DNA of 64,000 nucleotides, taken from positions 372,001-436,000 of the forward strand of contig NZ_CP041387.1 of assembly GCF_007005445.1 (NCBI RefSeq), in the 5' to 3' direction. The DNA comes from Rhodopseudomonas palustris. GTDB lineage: Bacteria > Pseudomonadota > Alphaproteobacteria > Rhizobiales > Xanthobacteraceae. Shown one piece after another: positions 1-7,056 of the stretch. The stretch's first letter is position 1. Each line of letters begins with the position of its first letter. Below the pieces are notes generated by a model. The model was given only the letters and a program-made list of their open reading frames with translations. It was not told the origin of the DNA and made no database searches. Both the position numbers and the translations under genes were made by a program.

Positions 1-1
1 G

Positions 2-196
2 TACTCCACCATCATGGAGGGCGCTCGGCAGAAGCTGTGGCGCTTCGCCGATCCGGTGATGGAGGCCAAGCTGATCCGCGACTATCTCGATCGCGACAAA
101 CCGCAGCCGGCGTTCATGAAGCCGTACCTCACCAAGGAGGAGCGCATCGAAGCCGAGCAGGTCGACCGTTCGCCGGAATGGGCACCGCGGAGCTGA
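2..196 (+). CDS. C-terminal end of an unidentified protein (5' truncated by the window)
   Basis: An open reading frame is already open at the left edge (frame starting at base 2) and ends at TGA 194-196, two bases before the next gene. The 64 visible residues are charged and soluble-looking, with no signal peptide or membrane segment. The tail is rich in Lys, Glu, Asp and Arg and ends in PEWAPRS. The ATG at base 14 is probably internal, because the frame stays open upstream of it. I do not recognise the family from this fragment. The tight spacing to the transglycosylase gene suggests co-transcription. Confidence 0.55.
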   Translation, partial: YSTIMEGARQKLWRFADPVMEAKLIRDYLDRDKPQPAFMKPYLTKEERIEAEQVDRSPEWAPRS

Positions 197-198
197 TC

Positions 199-981
199 AT
201 GGCGGCGCGCGCTACTCTCGCCTGGCTGGCAACTGCGGCACTCGCCGCCGTCGCGGCCGTTGCGAGCTGCGGCGGGGCGACGGCGCAACAGCGCATCGCC
301 GATGCCGGTGGCCTGGTCGTGGCCGCGCGCTTTGGCGAATCGTCGTTCGATGCGCCCGTCGCGGCGACGGCGCCATGGGCGCCGGTGATCGCGCAGGCAG
401 CCCAGCAGCACGGCCTGCCGCCTGCATTCCTGACCCGGTTGCTCAATCAGGAAAGCACGATGTTCACGCTTGCGGTGAGCCGCGCCGGAGCCATGGGGAT
501 CGCCCAGTTCATGCCCTGCACAGCAGCCGAGCGCGGGCTCGACGATCCGTTCGATCCGCTCAAGGCGATCCCGGCTGCGGCGCGCTATCTCGCCGACCTG
601 CGCCGCCAGTTCGGAAATCTCGGCCTCGCCGCCGCGGCCTACAATGCCGGCGCCGGCCGGGTGTCGGCGTGGCTGCGCGGCACCTCGGAGCTGCCGGCCG
701 AGACGCGCGACTATGTGCTGCGCATCACCGGCTTCAGCGCCGAGGATTGGGCAGCCAACCGCGCCGATGCGTCGAGGATCACCGACGCCGCCCCCGCACG
801 GCCGTCGATCGTCTCACGAAAAATCGCCGCGACGACGAGCCCGACCGCCATGGCCGCGCGACCGGTCGCGCCACGCTCTGCGCCGGGCCGCGGCCCCGCG
901 AAGAAGCCGACTGCGGAAGCAGAAATGTGTGCGTCGGTCGCCGCTGGCGGCCGCGGCTGCATCGTGCAGGCGACATATTGA
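199..981 (+). CDS. Lytic transglycosylase (SLT family)
   Basis: Periplasmic murein lytic transglycosylase of the Slt70-like fold, 260 residues. It begins at the ATG at 199, which opens a clear signal peptide (basic MAARAT start, a long Ala/Leu/Val stretch, cleavage probably after ATAQQ). The longer reading frame back to base 37 would put this signal inside the protein, so I reject it. The SLT domain spans about residues 60-180: NQES carries the predicted catalytic Glu, followed by GAMGIAQFMP and, further on, AAAYNAGAGRV, all hallmarks of the family. The C-terminal 80 residues are low-complexity, Ala/Arg/Pro rich. It cleaves the MurNAc-GlcNAc bond of peptidoglycan non-hydrolytically (family knowledge). 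The start lies just after the stop of the preceding gene. Confidence 0.88.
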   Translation: MAARATLAWLATAALAAVAAVASCGGATAQQRIADAGGLVVAARFGESSFDAPVAATAPWAPVIAQAAQQHGLPPAFLTRLLNQESTMFTLAVSRAGAMGIAQFMPCTAAERGLDDPFDPLKAIPAAARYLADLRRQFGNLGLAAAAYNAGAGRVSAWLRGTSELPAETRDYVLRITGFSAEDWAANRADASRITDAAPARPSIVSRKIAATTSPTAMAARPVAPRSAPGRGPAKKPTAEAEMCASVAAGGRGCIVQATY

Positions 982-997
982 CAGCCGGTCCGGCCGG

Positions 998-1279
998 TCA
1001 CGGCTGCCGGGGGCGCTTGCGCTTCGGCTTCTTGGTCTTGGTGTTGCGATAGTAGTCGCGCTCGCGCTTGAGCAGCGGCGAAACATCGCCCCGCGGCGGT
1101 GGCGTCTCGGAATACGTGGTGACGCCCTGCTGCTTCTCGATGCAGCGGCGCAACGCGGTCGGGTCGGTCAGCAATGTGCAATCATTGACCGCGCCGGGGT
1201 TGGGTGAGAGCTGGGCCTGCGCCGGGGCGGCAAGCAGCAAAGTGGCGCCGATCAGCAGCGATTTCCGTAAGCAAGACAT
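998..1279 (-). CDS. Small secreted protein with a Lys/Arg-rich tail, function unknown
   Basis: 93 residues from the ATG at 1277-1279. The start MSCLRKSLLIGATLLLAAPAQAQ is a good Sec signal peptide with an AQA cleavage site. An in-frame ATG at 1336 would bury that signal and is less likely. The mature part has two Cys residues (DCTLL and RRCIEK), so a disulfide is possible in the periplasm, and it ends in a very basic stretch, KTKKPKRKRPRQP. It is convergent with the lytic transglycosylase gene. I do not recognise the family. Function unknown; the basic tail could bind peptidoglycan, LPS or nucleic acid, but that is speculation. Confidence 0.6.
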   Translation of the reverse strand: MSCLRKSLLIGATLLLAAPAQAQLSPNPGAVNDCTLLTDPTALRRCIEKQQGVTTYSETPPPRGDVSPLLKRERDYYRNTKTKKPKRKRPRQP

Positions 1280-1558
1280 CGCGTTGGAGTCCCCGACGAA
1301 TTCGGCCAGCATAGCCGAAGATGGCAGCGGTGACACTTCGCAAATTCAACAAGGTATCAGTAGCATTGCACCGCCAGCCGGTCGGGATTGTCATTAGATC
1401 AGCGCGAGTGCTTCATCCGCTGAATCAACGCGAATCGGCGACCGCCGCCGCCACCGAAGTTGTGAGCGATCATCGCCGGGACGCCGTCAAGGCCAGGTTC
1501 GGTTCCCGTCGGAACAACTCACGCATCGCGGACATTGACCCCCGAACAGGAGGTTCGA

Positions 1559-1819
1559 ATGTCCAACCGGTTTCGTATCGCTTCGCTGGTCTACATGATG
1601 ACCAATGCCGTGCTGTTCGGCATCGGTATCGTCGCCGTGCTGACGATCCCGGCGCTCGCACAGAACGCAATGGCATGGGTTCCCGCGGCGGTCGCGGCAA
1701 GCTTCATTCTGGCAGCGCCGGTGGCTTGGTGGATCGCTCCGCGGCTGCGCGCCCGCTATTGGCGCCACCGCGACGGCGACGTCATTTCCGGCCCTTCCAC
1801 GGCGACCGAAAATCCCTGA
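1559..1819 (+). CDS. Small inner-membrane protein, two transmembrane helices, unknown
   Basis: 86 residues starting at the ATG at 1559, which has a near-perfect Shine-Dalgarno AGGAGG at 1548-1553. This supports this start over an in-frame upstream ATG at 1535. Two hydrophobic helices are predicted at about residues 9-32 and 39-61, joined by a short loop, followed by a basic segment (RLRARYWRHRDGD) that should be cytoplasmic by the positive-inside rule. No family motif is recognised. It lies alone, upstream of the Crp/Fnr regulator and separated from it by about 200 bases that contain the FNR-type box. Confidence 0.65.
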   Translation: MSNRFRIASLVYMMTNAVLFGIGIVAVLTIPALAQNAMAWVPAAVAASFILAAPVAWWIAPRLRARYWRHRDGDVISGPSTATENP

Positions 1820-1944
1820 GCCGGGGGAGACCTCCGGGCCTAATTCCGGACGCCGCCTCGGCACCTCGACGCCTTGCTTCCGGTCCCGGATCCCTCGCTG
1901 TCCCGGGATCGCGGCAAAACGCGGCTGTTCGCCGCTGCCGACGA

Positions 1945-1958
1945 TTGATAGAGATCAA
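1945..1958. promoter_or_regulatory. FNR/FixK-type box TTGAT-N4-ATCAA
   Basis: The sequence TTGATAGAGATCAA is an exact match to the FNR/FixK/Anr consensus TTGAT-N4-ATCAA. It lies 60 bases upstream of the start of the Crp/Fnr-family gene at 2019, a distance compatible with activation from about -40. In alphaproteobacteria this box is bound by FixK, FnrL or AadR-type regulators under low oxygen. It predicts oxygen-responsive control of the downstream genes, or autoregulation. Confidence 0.72.
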
Positions 1959-2018
1959 CCGAGCGCTGGCTGGTCGGCCGATATCTCGGCAGGTCCAGCG
2001 TGAACCCGGTTGGTCGCG

Positions 2019-2693
2019 ATGAGCTTGCCTGAGGTAGATTGGTTGCGGGGCTTTCCGGCGCTCGCCGGGTTGTCGGACGAGGAGCGGAGTCCGCTCGCCG
2101 GTGCGGCGATGGCGATGAGCCTGCCGGCCGGCGCCTCGGTGTTCGCCCCTGACCAGCCCTGCGGCATGTTCATCCTGGTCTGCCGCGGCACCGTCCGGGT
2201 GTTTCAGCTCGATGCCGAGGGCAACGAGATCGTGCTGTATCGGCTCGGTCCCGGCAGCATCTGCATTCTCACCACCCTGGCGCTGCTCGCCTCCGACAGT
2301 TACAGCGCGTTCGCGGTGACCGAGAGCCCGGTCGAAGCGGTGGGGCTGCCGGCCGCGACCTTCCACGAGCTGATGGGAAGCTCGGCGCAGTTCCGCAGCT
2401 TCGTGTTCAACGCCCAGGCCGCCCGGATGGCGGATCTGATGGCGGTGATCCAGAACGTCGCGTTCGCCTCGATCGAAACCCGGCTGGCATCGCGCCTGCT
2501 GGCGCTGGCCGCGGACGATCGCGAATTGTCGATCACCCACGCTCAGCTCGCGGCTGAAATCGGCACCGCGCGCGAAGTCGTCAGCCGGCATCTGAAGACG
2601 TTCGAGCGGCGCGGCTGGGTCAATCTCGGTCGCGGCCGCGTCGAGCTGCGCAACGCGGCGCCGTTGCGGGCGGCCGCGCGATCGGGGCATTGA
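2019..2693 (+). CDS. Crp/Fnr-family transcriptional regulator
   Basis: 224 residues from ATG 2019; a TTG at 2010 is a less likely start. The N-terminal half (about residues 10-125) is a cyclic-nucleotide-binding-type beta barrel. The C-terminal half is a Crp-type winged helix, with the HTH around ITHAQLAAEIGTAREVVSRH at about residues 165-190. The Cys residues are scattered and there is no N-terminal FNR-type CxxC...C cluster, so it is probably not a canonical 4Fe-4S FNR; heme or another small-molecule ligand is possible. A perfect FNR/FixK box precedes it. The next genes encode a DUF2892 membrane protein and an AhpD-like protein, a combination often found with stress- or sulfur-responsive Crp/Fnr regulators. 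Confidence 0.85.
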   Translation: MSLPEVDWLRGFPALAGLSDEERSPLAGAAMAMSLPAGASVFAPDQPCGMFILVCRGTVRVFQLDAEGNEIVLYRLGPGSICILTTLALLASDSYSAFAVTESPVEAVGLPAATFHELMGSSAQFRSFVFNAQAARMADLMAVIQNVAFASIETRLASRLLALAADDRELSITHAQLAAEIGTAREVVSRHLKTFERRGWVNLGRGRVELRNAAPLRAAARSGH

Positions 2694-2718
2694 ACGTTAG
2701 ACGGATCGGCCGCGGCCG

Positions 2719-2731
2719 GTGACTTGGTCAC
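2719..2731. promoter_or_regulatory. Inverted repeat GTGAC-N3-GTCAC upstream of the DUF2892 gene
   Basis: GTGACTTGGTCAC is a perfect 5-bp inverted repeat with a 3-base centre, 63 bases before the DUF2892 start codon and 25 bases after the end of the regulator gene. The half-site resembles the TGAC/GTGA core of Crp-family sites, but the spacing is shorter than the usual N4 to N6. It may be an operator for the adjacent regulator. The assignment is tentative. Confidence 0.35.
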
Positions 2732-2794
2732 AGACCGTGCCCCCTGCGCGCCCTAGAACCAGCGTGTCACTCAACCGAGCGAGGGGAAACGAAG

Positions 2795-2983
2795 ATGACT
2801 GTGAACATGGGAATGATCGATCGTGTGCTGCGTGCCATCGTCGGTGCCGGCCTGATCTATTGGGCGTTGACCGGCGGTCCGATCTGGGCCTGGATCGGCG
2901 TCGTGCCGCTGCTGACCGCTGCGATCGGTTTCTGCCCGGCCTACACGCTGTTCGGCATCAAGACCTGCTCGACCAAGTCCTGA
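2795..2983 (+). CDS. DUF2892 (YgaP transmembrane-domain-like) inner-membrane protein
   Basis: 62 residues with the hallmark layout of DUF2892. A short amphipathic start contains NMGMIDRVLRAIVG, two transmembrane helices follow (about residues 12-28 and 31-50), and the end has the conserved GFCPAYTLFGIKTC with two Cys residues. The start ATG at 2795 follows GAGGGGAAACGAAG. The family is named after the membrane domain of the rhodanese YgaP and often accompanies sulfur-handling genes. Here no rhodanese domain is attached. It follows the Crp/Fnr regulator gene and ends at a strong terminator, so the two may form one regulated unit. Confidence 0.85.
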   Translation: MTVNMGMIDRVLRAIVGAGLIYWALTGGPIWAWIGVVPLLTAAIGFCPAYTLFGIKTCSTKS

Positions 2984-3003
2984 CGCCTCGGCACTCCATA
3001 ATT

Positions 3004-3048
3004 GCTCCCGGGATCAGGCGCCGCCTCGATCCCGGGAGCGTTGTTTTT
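3004..3048 (+). terminator. Rho-independent terminator after the DUF2892 gene
   Basis: A perfect 12-bp stem, GCTCCCGGGATC (3004-3015) with GATCCCGGGAGC (3028-3039), has a GC-rich loop that can itself pair and is followed by GTTGTTTTTG. This is a strong intrinsic terminator. The next start codon is only about 15 bases further on, so the AhpD-like gene may be reached by readthrough, or its promoter may lie within or before the hairpin. Confidence 0.85.
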
Positions 3049-3062
3049 GCACAGGTGAAACC

Positions 3063-3434
3063 ATGCACAAGAACTGGATCGATCTGACCGGCGAGCTGTC
3101 GGTGGCGTTGCGCGAAGTCCGCACCGGTGCGCCGGACGTGATGAAGGGCTTCTCGGCGATCGCGCAGGCGGCGCTCAAGGCCAACGCGCTGGATACCAAA
3201 ACCAAGGAGCTGATCGCGCTCGCGATCTCGGTCGCGACGCGCTGCGACGGTTGCATCGGGTTTCATGCCGAAGCCGCGGTGAAGCACGGCGCGACCCGCG
3301 ACGAGGTGATGGAGACCATGGGCATGGCGATCTACATGGGCGCCGGCCCCAGCGTGATGTACGCTGCCCAGGCGGTCGAGGCCTACGATCAGTTCGTCAA
3401 GAAGAAGGCGGCGGCGGCTTCGCCTGCGGAGTAA
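3063..3434 (+). CDS. Carboxymuconolactone decarboxylase/AhpD-like protein
   Basis: 123-residue single-domain member of the AhpD-like superfamily. The redox motif CDGC with the downstream His (RCDGCIGFHAEAAVKHGA, about residues 60-78) matches the CxxC-x3-H active site of AhpD-type alkylhydroperoxidases. The rest of the helix bundle follows (EVMETMGMAIYMGAGPSVMYA). A role in peroxide or thiol redox chemistry is likely; substrate unknown. The start ATG at 3063 has AGGTGAAACC before it. It sits directly behind a terminator, downstream of the Crp/Fnr-DUF2892 pair. Confidence 0.85.
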   Translation: MHKNWIDLTGELSVALREVRTGAPDVMKGFSAIAQAALKANALDTKTKELIALAISVATRCDGCIGFHAEAAVKHGATRDEVMETMGMAIYMGAGPSVMYAAQAVEAYDQFVKKKAAAASPAE

Positions 3435-3569
3435 CCGCCGACCGCCGCCGAATCGCGGAATTCCGCTGTGCGGTAGAGAATTTCGCGCAAGGCGGCCGCT
3501 TCGGCGGCGCGCCTTGCGTCCCTGCCCGCGCTGCGTCATATGGTCGGGTCCTGTTTCAGAGATCCGACC

Positions 3570-4649
3570 ATGGCGCACCCCATTCAAGACGTTCTGCAAG
3601 CCTTCGCCGCCGGCGAAATCGTCGTCGTCACCGATGACGACGATCGTGAGGGAGAAGGCGATCTGGTGGTCGCCGCCTCGCTGTGCACCGCGGAGAAGAT
3701 GGCGTTCATCATCCGCCACACCTCGGGCATCGTCTGCGCCCCCATCACCATGGACGACGCGCGGCGGCTGCGGCTCGATCCGATGGTCGCGCACAACGAC
3801 AGCAACCACACCACCGCCTTCACGGTTTCGATCGACTACAAGCCGGACAACGGCACCGGCATCTCGGCGGACGAGCGCGCCTCGTGCTGCCGCGCGCTGG
3901 CCAATCCCAATGCCGGCGCCGCCGACTTCGCCCGCCCGGGCCACATCTTCCCGCTGATCGCGCGTGACGGCGGCGTGCTGCTGCGCTCCGGCCACACCGA
4001 AGCCGCGGTCGATCTGTGCAAGCTCGCCGGCCTGCCGCCGGTCGGCGTCATCAGCGAACTGATGAACGACGACGGCACCGTCACCAAGGGCGCGCAGGTC
4101 GTCGAATTCGCCAAGAAGCACGGTCTCAAGCTGGTCACCATCGCCGACCTGATCGCGCATCGCCAGGCGCGAGAGAAGCTGATCGAACGCGTTGCGACGT
4201 TTCCGATCGACAGCCCGATCGGTCCGATGCAGGGCTATGCCTACCGCTCGCCGTTCGACGAGATCGCCCACGTCGCCTGCGTCTACAACGGTATCGGCGA
4301 CGGCAAGAACGTGCTGACCCGGTTCCACAAGCCGAACATCGTCAAGGAGATCTTCACCGGCCCGCGGCGGATGCAGGCGGTGCTCGATCACTTCAAGACG
4401 AACGGCTCCGGCGTGCTGATCTATCTGCGCGACGGCGCCGCCGGCGTGCCGGTCGCGCCGATCGACGAGCCGAAATCGGCGGAAGCCGATCGGCATCGGC
4501 AATGGCGTGAGATCGGCGTCGGCGCGCAGATCCTGCGCGACCTCGGCGTCTCCTCGATCAGGCACCTCACCACCTCGCAGATCGAATACAAGGGCCTGTC
4601 CGGTTTCGGCATCGAGATCGTCGGCAACGAGCACCTTGAAGGCACCTGA
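3570..4649 (+). CDS. ribB: RibB with degenerate GTP-cyclohydrolase-II-like C-terminal domain (RibBX type)
   Basis: 359 residues from ATG 3570 (an in-frame upstream GTG/ATG region at 3540 is not needed). The N-terminal domain (about 1-205) is 3,4-dihydroxy-2-butanone-4-phosphate synthase. DDDDREGEGDL carries the Mg-binding acidic residues, with HTSGIVCAP, DSNHTTAFTVSID and RSGHTEAAVDL following. It makes the four-carbon precursor of riboflavin from ribulose 5-phosphate. The C-terminal part aligns in outline with GTP cyclohydrolase II (TFPIDSPIGPMQGYAYRS) but lacks the zinc-binding Cys cluster and the usual HSECLTGD and RCDCG motifs, so that activity is probably lost. RibB fused to such a degenerate domain (RibBX) is known from rhizobia. 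No FMN riboswitch was seen upstream. Confidence 0.85.
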   Translation: MAHPIQDVLQAFAAGEIVVVTDDDDREGEGDLVVAASLCTAEKMAFIIRHTSGIVCAPITMDDARRLRLDPMVAHNDSNHTTAFTVSIDYKPDNGTGISADERASCCRALANPNAGAADFARPGHIFPLIARDGGVLLRSGHTEAAVDLCKLAGLPPVGVISELMNDDGTVTKGAQVVEFAKKHGLKLVTIADLIAHRQAREKLIERVATFPIDSPIGPMQGYAYRSPFDEIAHVACVYNGIGDGKNVLTRFHKPNIVKEIFTGPRRMQAVLDHFKTNGSGVLIYLRDGAAGVPVAPIDEPKSAEADRHRQWREIGVGAQILRDLGVSSIRHLTTSQIEYKGLSGFGIEIVGNEHLEGT

Positions 4650-4709
4650 CCGAGGTCTTACCCTCCCCATCAACGTCGCCAGACGCGGCAAGGTCTGAAA
4701 GGGCAATCG

Positions 4710-5924
4710 ATGAGCGTGCGCGCGCAAACCAAGGACAAGCCGGCTCCGGCGAGCTTCAAGTGGGACGATCCGCTGCTGCTGGAAGATCAGCTCACCGAAG
4801 ACGAGCGGATGATCCGTGATACCGCGCGCGCCTACGCTCAGGACAAGCTGCTGCCGCGGGTGTCGCAGGCGTATCTCGAAGAGAAGACCGACCGCGAGAT
4901 CTTCAACGAGATGGGGTCGCTCGGCCTGATCGGCATCACGCTGCCGGAGGAATACGGCTGCGCCAACGCCAGCTACGTTGCCTACGGTCTCGTCGCGCGC
5001 GAGATCGAGCGGGTCGACAGCGGTTATCGCTCGATGAACAGCGTGCAGTCGTCGCTGGTGATGTATCCGATCTACGCCTACGGCGACGAAAACCAGCGCA
5101 AGAAGTATCTGCCCAAGCTCGCCTCCGGCGAGTGGGTCGGCTGCTTCGGCCTCACCGAGCCGGACGCCGGCTCCGATCCCGGCGGCATGAAGACCAAGGC
5201 CGAGAAGGTCGCCGACGGCTATCGCCTCACCGGCAGCAAGATGTGGATCTCGAACGCGCCGATCGCCGACGTGTTCGTGGTGTGGGCGAAGTCCGCCGCC
5301 CACGACAATCAGATCCGCGGCTTCGTCCTCGAGAAGGGCATGAAGGGCCTGTCGGCGCCGAAGGTCGGCGGCAAGCTGTCGCTTCGCGCCTCGATCACCG
5401 GCGAGATCGTGATGGACGGTGTGGTGGTGCCGGAAGAGAATCTGCTGCCCAACGTCTCCGGTCTCAAGGGGCCGTTCGGCTGCCTCAACCGCGCCCGCTA
5501 CGGCATCTCCTGGGGCGCGATGGGCGCCGCCGAAGACTGCTTCCACCGCGCCCGGCAGTACACGCTCGACCGCAAGCAGTTCAACCGTCCGCTCGCCGCG
5601 ACCCAGTTGGTGCAGAAGAAGCTCGCCGACATGGAAACCGAGATCACCCTCGGCCTGCAGGCCAGCTTGCGCGTCGGACGGCTGATGGACGAAGGCAAGA
5701 TGGCGCCGGAGATGATCTCGATCGTCAAGCGCAACAATTGCGGCAAGGCGCTCGACATCGCCCGGATGGCCCGCGATATGCACGGCGGCAACGGCATCCA
5801 GATCGAGTATCACGTGATGCGCCACGCCCAGAACCTCGAGACGGTGAACACCTACGAGGGTACCCACGACGTCCACGCGCTGATTTTGGGCCGGGCGATC
5901 ACCGGGCTGCAGGCGTTCGCGTAA
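4710..5924 (+). CDS. gcdH: Glutaryl-CoA dehydrogenase
   Basis: 404-residue acyl-CoA dehydrogenase that oxidatively decarboxylates glutaryl-CoA to crotonyl-CoA with FAD. Diagnostic features are [20 protein letters not shown] (flavin/substrate loop, about 145-165), [16 protein letters not shown], the [22 protein letters not shown] helix, HGGNGI, and [16 protein letters not shown] near the end. In that last motif the Glu at about residue 382 is the predicted catalytic base. Glutaryl-CoA is the intermediate of lysine, tryptophan and dicarboxylate breakdown and of anaerobic benzoate and pimelate degradation in this lineage. The gene appears monocistronic and is followed by a palindromic repeat. 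Confidence 0.93.
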   Translation: MSVRAQTKDKPAPASFKWDDPLLLEDQLTEDERMIRDTARAYAQDKLLPRVSQAYLEEKTDREIFNEMGSLGLIGITLPEEYGCANASYVAYGLVAREIERVDSGYRSMNSVQSSLVMYPIYAYGDENQRKKYLPKLASGEWVGCFGLTEPDAGSDPGGMKTKAEKVADGYRLTGSKMWISNAPIADVFVVWAKSAAHDNQIRGFVLEKGMKGLSAPKVGGKLSLRASITGEIVMDGVVVPEENLLPNVSGLKGPFGCLNRARYGISWGAMGAAEDCFHRARQYTLDRKQFNRPLAATQLVQKKLADMETEITLGLQASLRVGRLMDEGKMAPEMISIVKRNNCGKALDIARMARDMHGGNGIQIEYHVMRHAQNLETVNTYEGTHDVHALILGRAITGLQAFA

Positions 5925-5964
5925 GGCGTGGCGTAAGTCCGCGTCCTTCGTTCCGCGCTCTGCC

Positions 5965-6058
5965 GTCATCGCCCGCGAAAGCGGGCGACCCAGTATCCCG
6001 GGGCGTTCGCTATATGCGATGGCGGTGAGTACTGGATCCCCGCATGCGCGGGGATGAC
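5965..6058. repeat. Palindromic intergenic repeat, family 1, copy 1
   Basis: A 94-bp imperfect palindrome opens with GTCATCGCCCG, contains CGGGCGACC-AGTAT and then ACTGGATCCCCGC, and closes with GCGCGGGGATGAC. A second, 121-bp copy lies at 9810-9930 with the same outer arms and a different middle. It is of the REP/BIME-like class frequent between genes in Bradyrhizobiaceae. It has two nested hairpins, one per arm. Confidence 0.8.
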
Positions 6059-6110
6059 CACCCCGGTGAGGGGGGAAGAACAAACAACAATCAAACTGGT
6101 TGGAAACGCC

Positions 6111-7043
6111 ATGAGCGACGAGAATCGCCCCGAGGACGACGTTCCGTTCAATCGCGAGTTTGGATTGCAGCCGGGCGTCGTCGAGGAAATCCGTCCCGGC
6201 CTGCGCCGCGTGTTGTGCAACAACCCGTCGCCGTTCACCTTCACCGGCACCGTCAGCTACATCGTCGGCCGCGGTAAGGTCGCGATCATCGATCCGGGGC
6301 CGGCGGACGAGGCGCACACCAATGCACTGCTCGACGCGGTGAAGGGCGAGACCGTCACCCATATCCTGGTCACCCACACCCACAAGGATCACTCACCCGG
6401 CACGCCGCTGATCAAGCAGGCGACCGGCGCCACGGTCTATGCCGAGGGGCCGCATCGGGCGTCGCGGCCGTATTTCGAGAGCGAGACGGTGTCGACCGAA
6501 TCCGGCGCCGACCGCAACTTCAAGCCCGACGTCACGATCCGCGACGGCGACGTGATCGAGGGCGACGGCTGGACCATCGAGTCGGTGGCGACGCCCGGCC
6601 ACACCGCCAACCACATGTCATTTGCTTGGCGCGAGGGCGATGCGCTGTTCGTCGGCGATCACATCATGGGCTGGTCGACCACCATCGTGGCGCCGCCCGA
6701 CGGCTCGATGCCGGACTACATGGCGTCGCTTGACCGGCTGATCGGGCGCGATGAACAGCTTTATCTGTCCGGCCACGGCGCCGAGATTCCCGAAGGCCCG
6801 CGCTACTCCCGCTTCCTGAAGCGCCACCGGCTGGCGCGCGAAGCCTCGATCCTGCACCGCCTCGGCAAGGGCGAGACCGACATCCCCAGCATGGTGCGGG
6901 CGATCTATATCGGCATCGACCCGCGACTGATGAGCGCCGCCGGCTATTCGGTGCTGGCGCATCTGGAAGATCTGGTGATGCGCGGCGTCGTCGCCACCGA
7001 AGGCGACCCGGTGATCAGCGGCCGCTACCGGCTGGCCGGTTAG
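6111..7043 (+). CDS. MBL-fold metallo-hydrolase (LACTB2/RNase Z-like group)
   Basis: 310 residues from ATG 6111; the longer frame to 6054 runs into the palindromic repeat and is rejected. The metallo-beta-lactamase core has the metal motif THTHKDHSPG (about residues 85-95), then the third His in TPGHTANHMSF, the Asp in VGDHIMGWSTT, and SGHG near residue 222. The last 75 residues form a winged-helix-like segment (PSMVRAIYIGIDPRLMSAAGYSVLAHLEDL), as in LACTB2-like hydrolases. The substrate cannot be told from sequence; hydroxyacyl-thioester, nucleotide or RNA substrates are all known for relatives. It is convergent with the chemoreceptor gene. Confidence 0.85.
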   Translation: MSDENRPEDDVPFNREFGLQPGVVEEIRPGLRRVLCNNPSPFTFTGTVSYIVGRGKVAIIDPGPADEAHTNALLDAVKGETVTHILVTHTHKDHSPGTPLIKQATGATVYAEGPHRASRPYFESETVSTESGADRNFKPDVTIRDGDVIEGDGWTIESVATPGHTANHMSFAWREGDALFVGDHIMGWSTTIVAPPDGSMPDYMASLDRLIGRDEQLYLSGHGAEIPEGPRYSRFLKRHRLAREASILHRLGKGETDIPSMVRAIYIGIDPRLMSAAGYSVLAHLEDLVMRGVVATEGDPVISGRYRLAG

Positions 7044-7056
7044 CAGCCGCCTCTGC

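Noticed and set aside
3435..3569. FMN riboswitch upstream of ribB
   Set aside because: The region has no RFN-type conserved sequence or multi-arm structure that I can recognise; only 135 bases separate it from the preceding gene.
2958..6392. Minus-strand open frame of 1144 codons
   Set aside because: It lies antisense to the AhpD-like, ribB and gcdH genes and part of the MBL gene, and has no domain or ribosome-binding site. Long antisense frames are expected in GC-rich genes.
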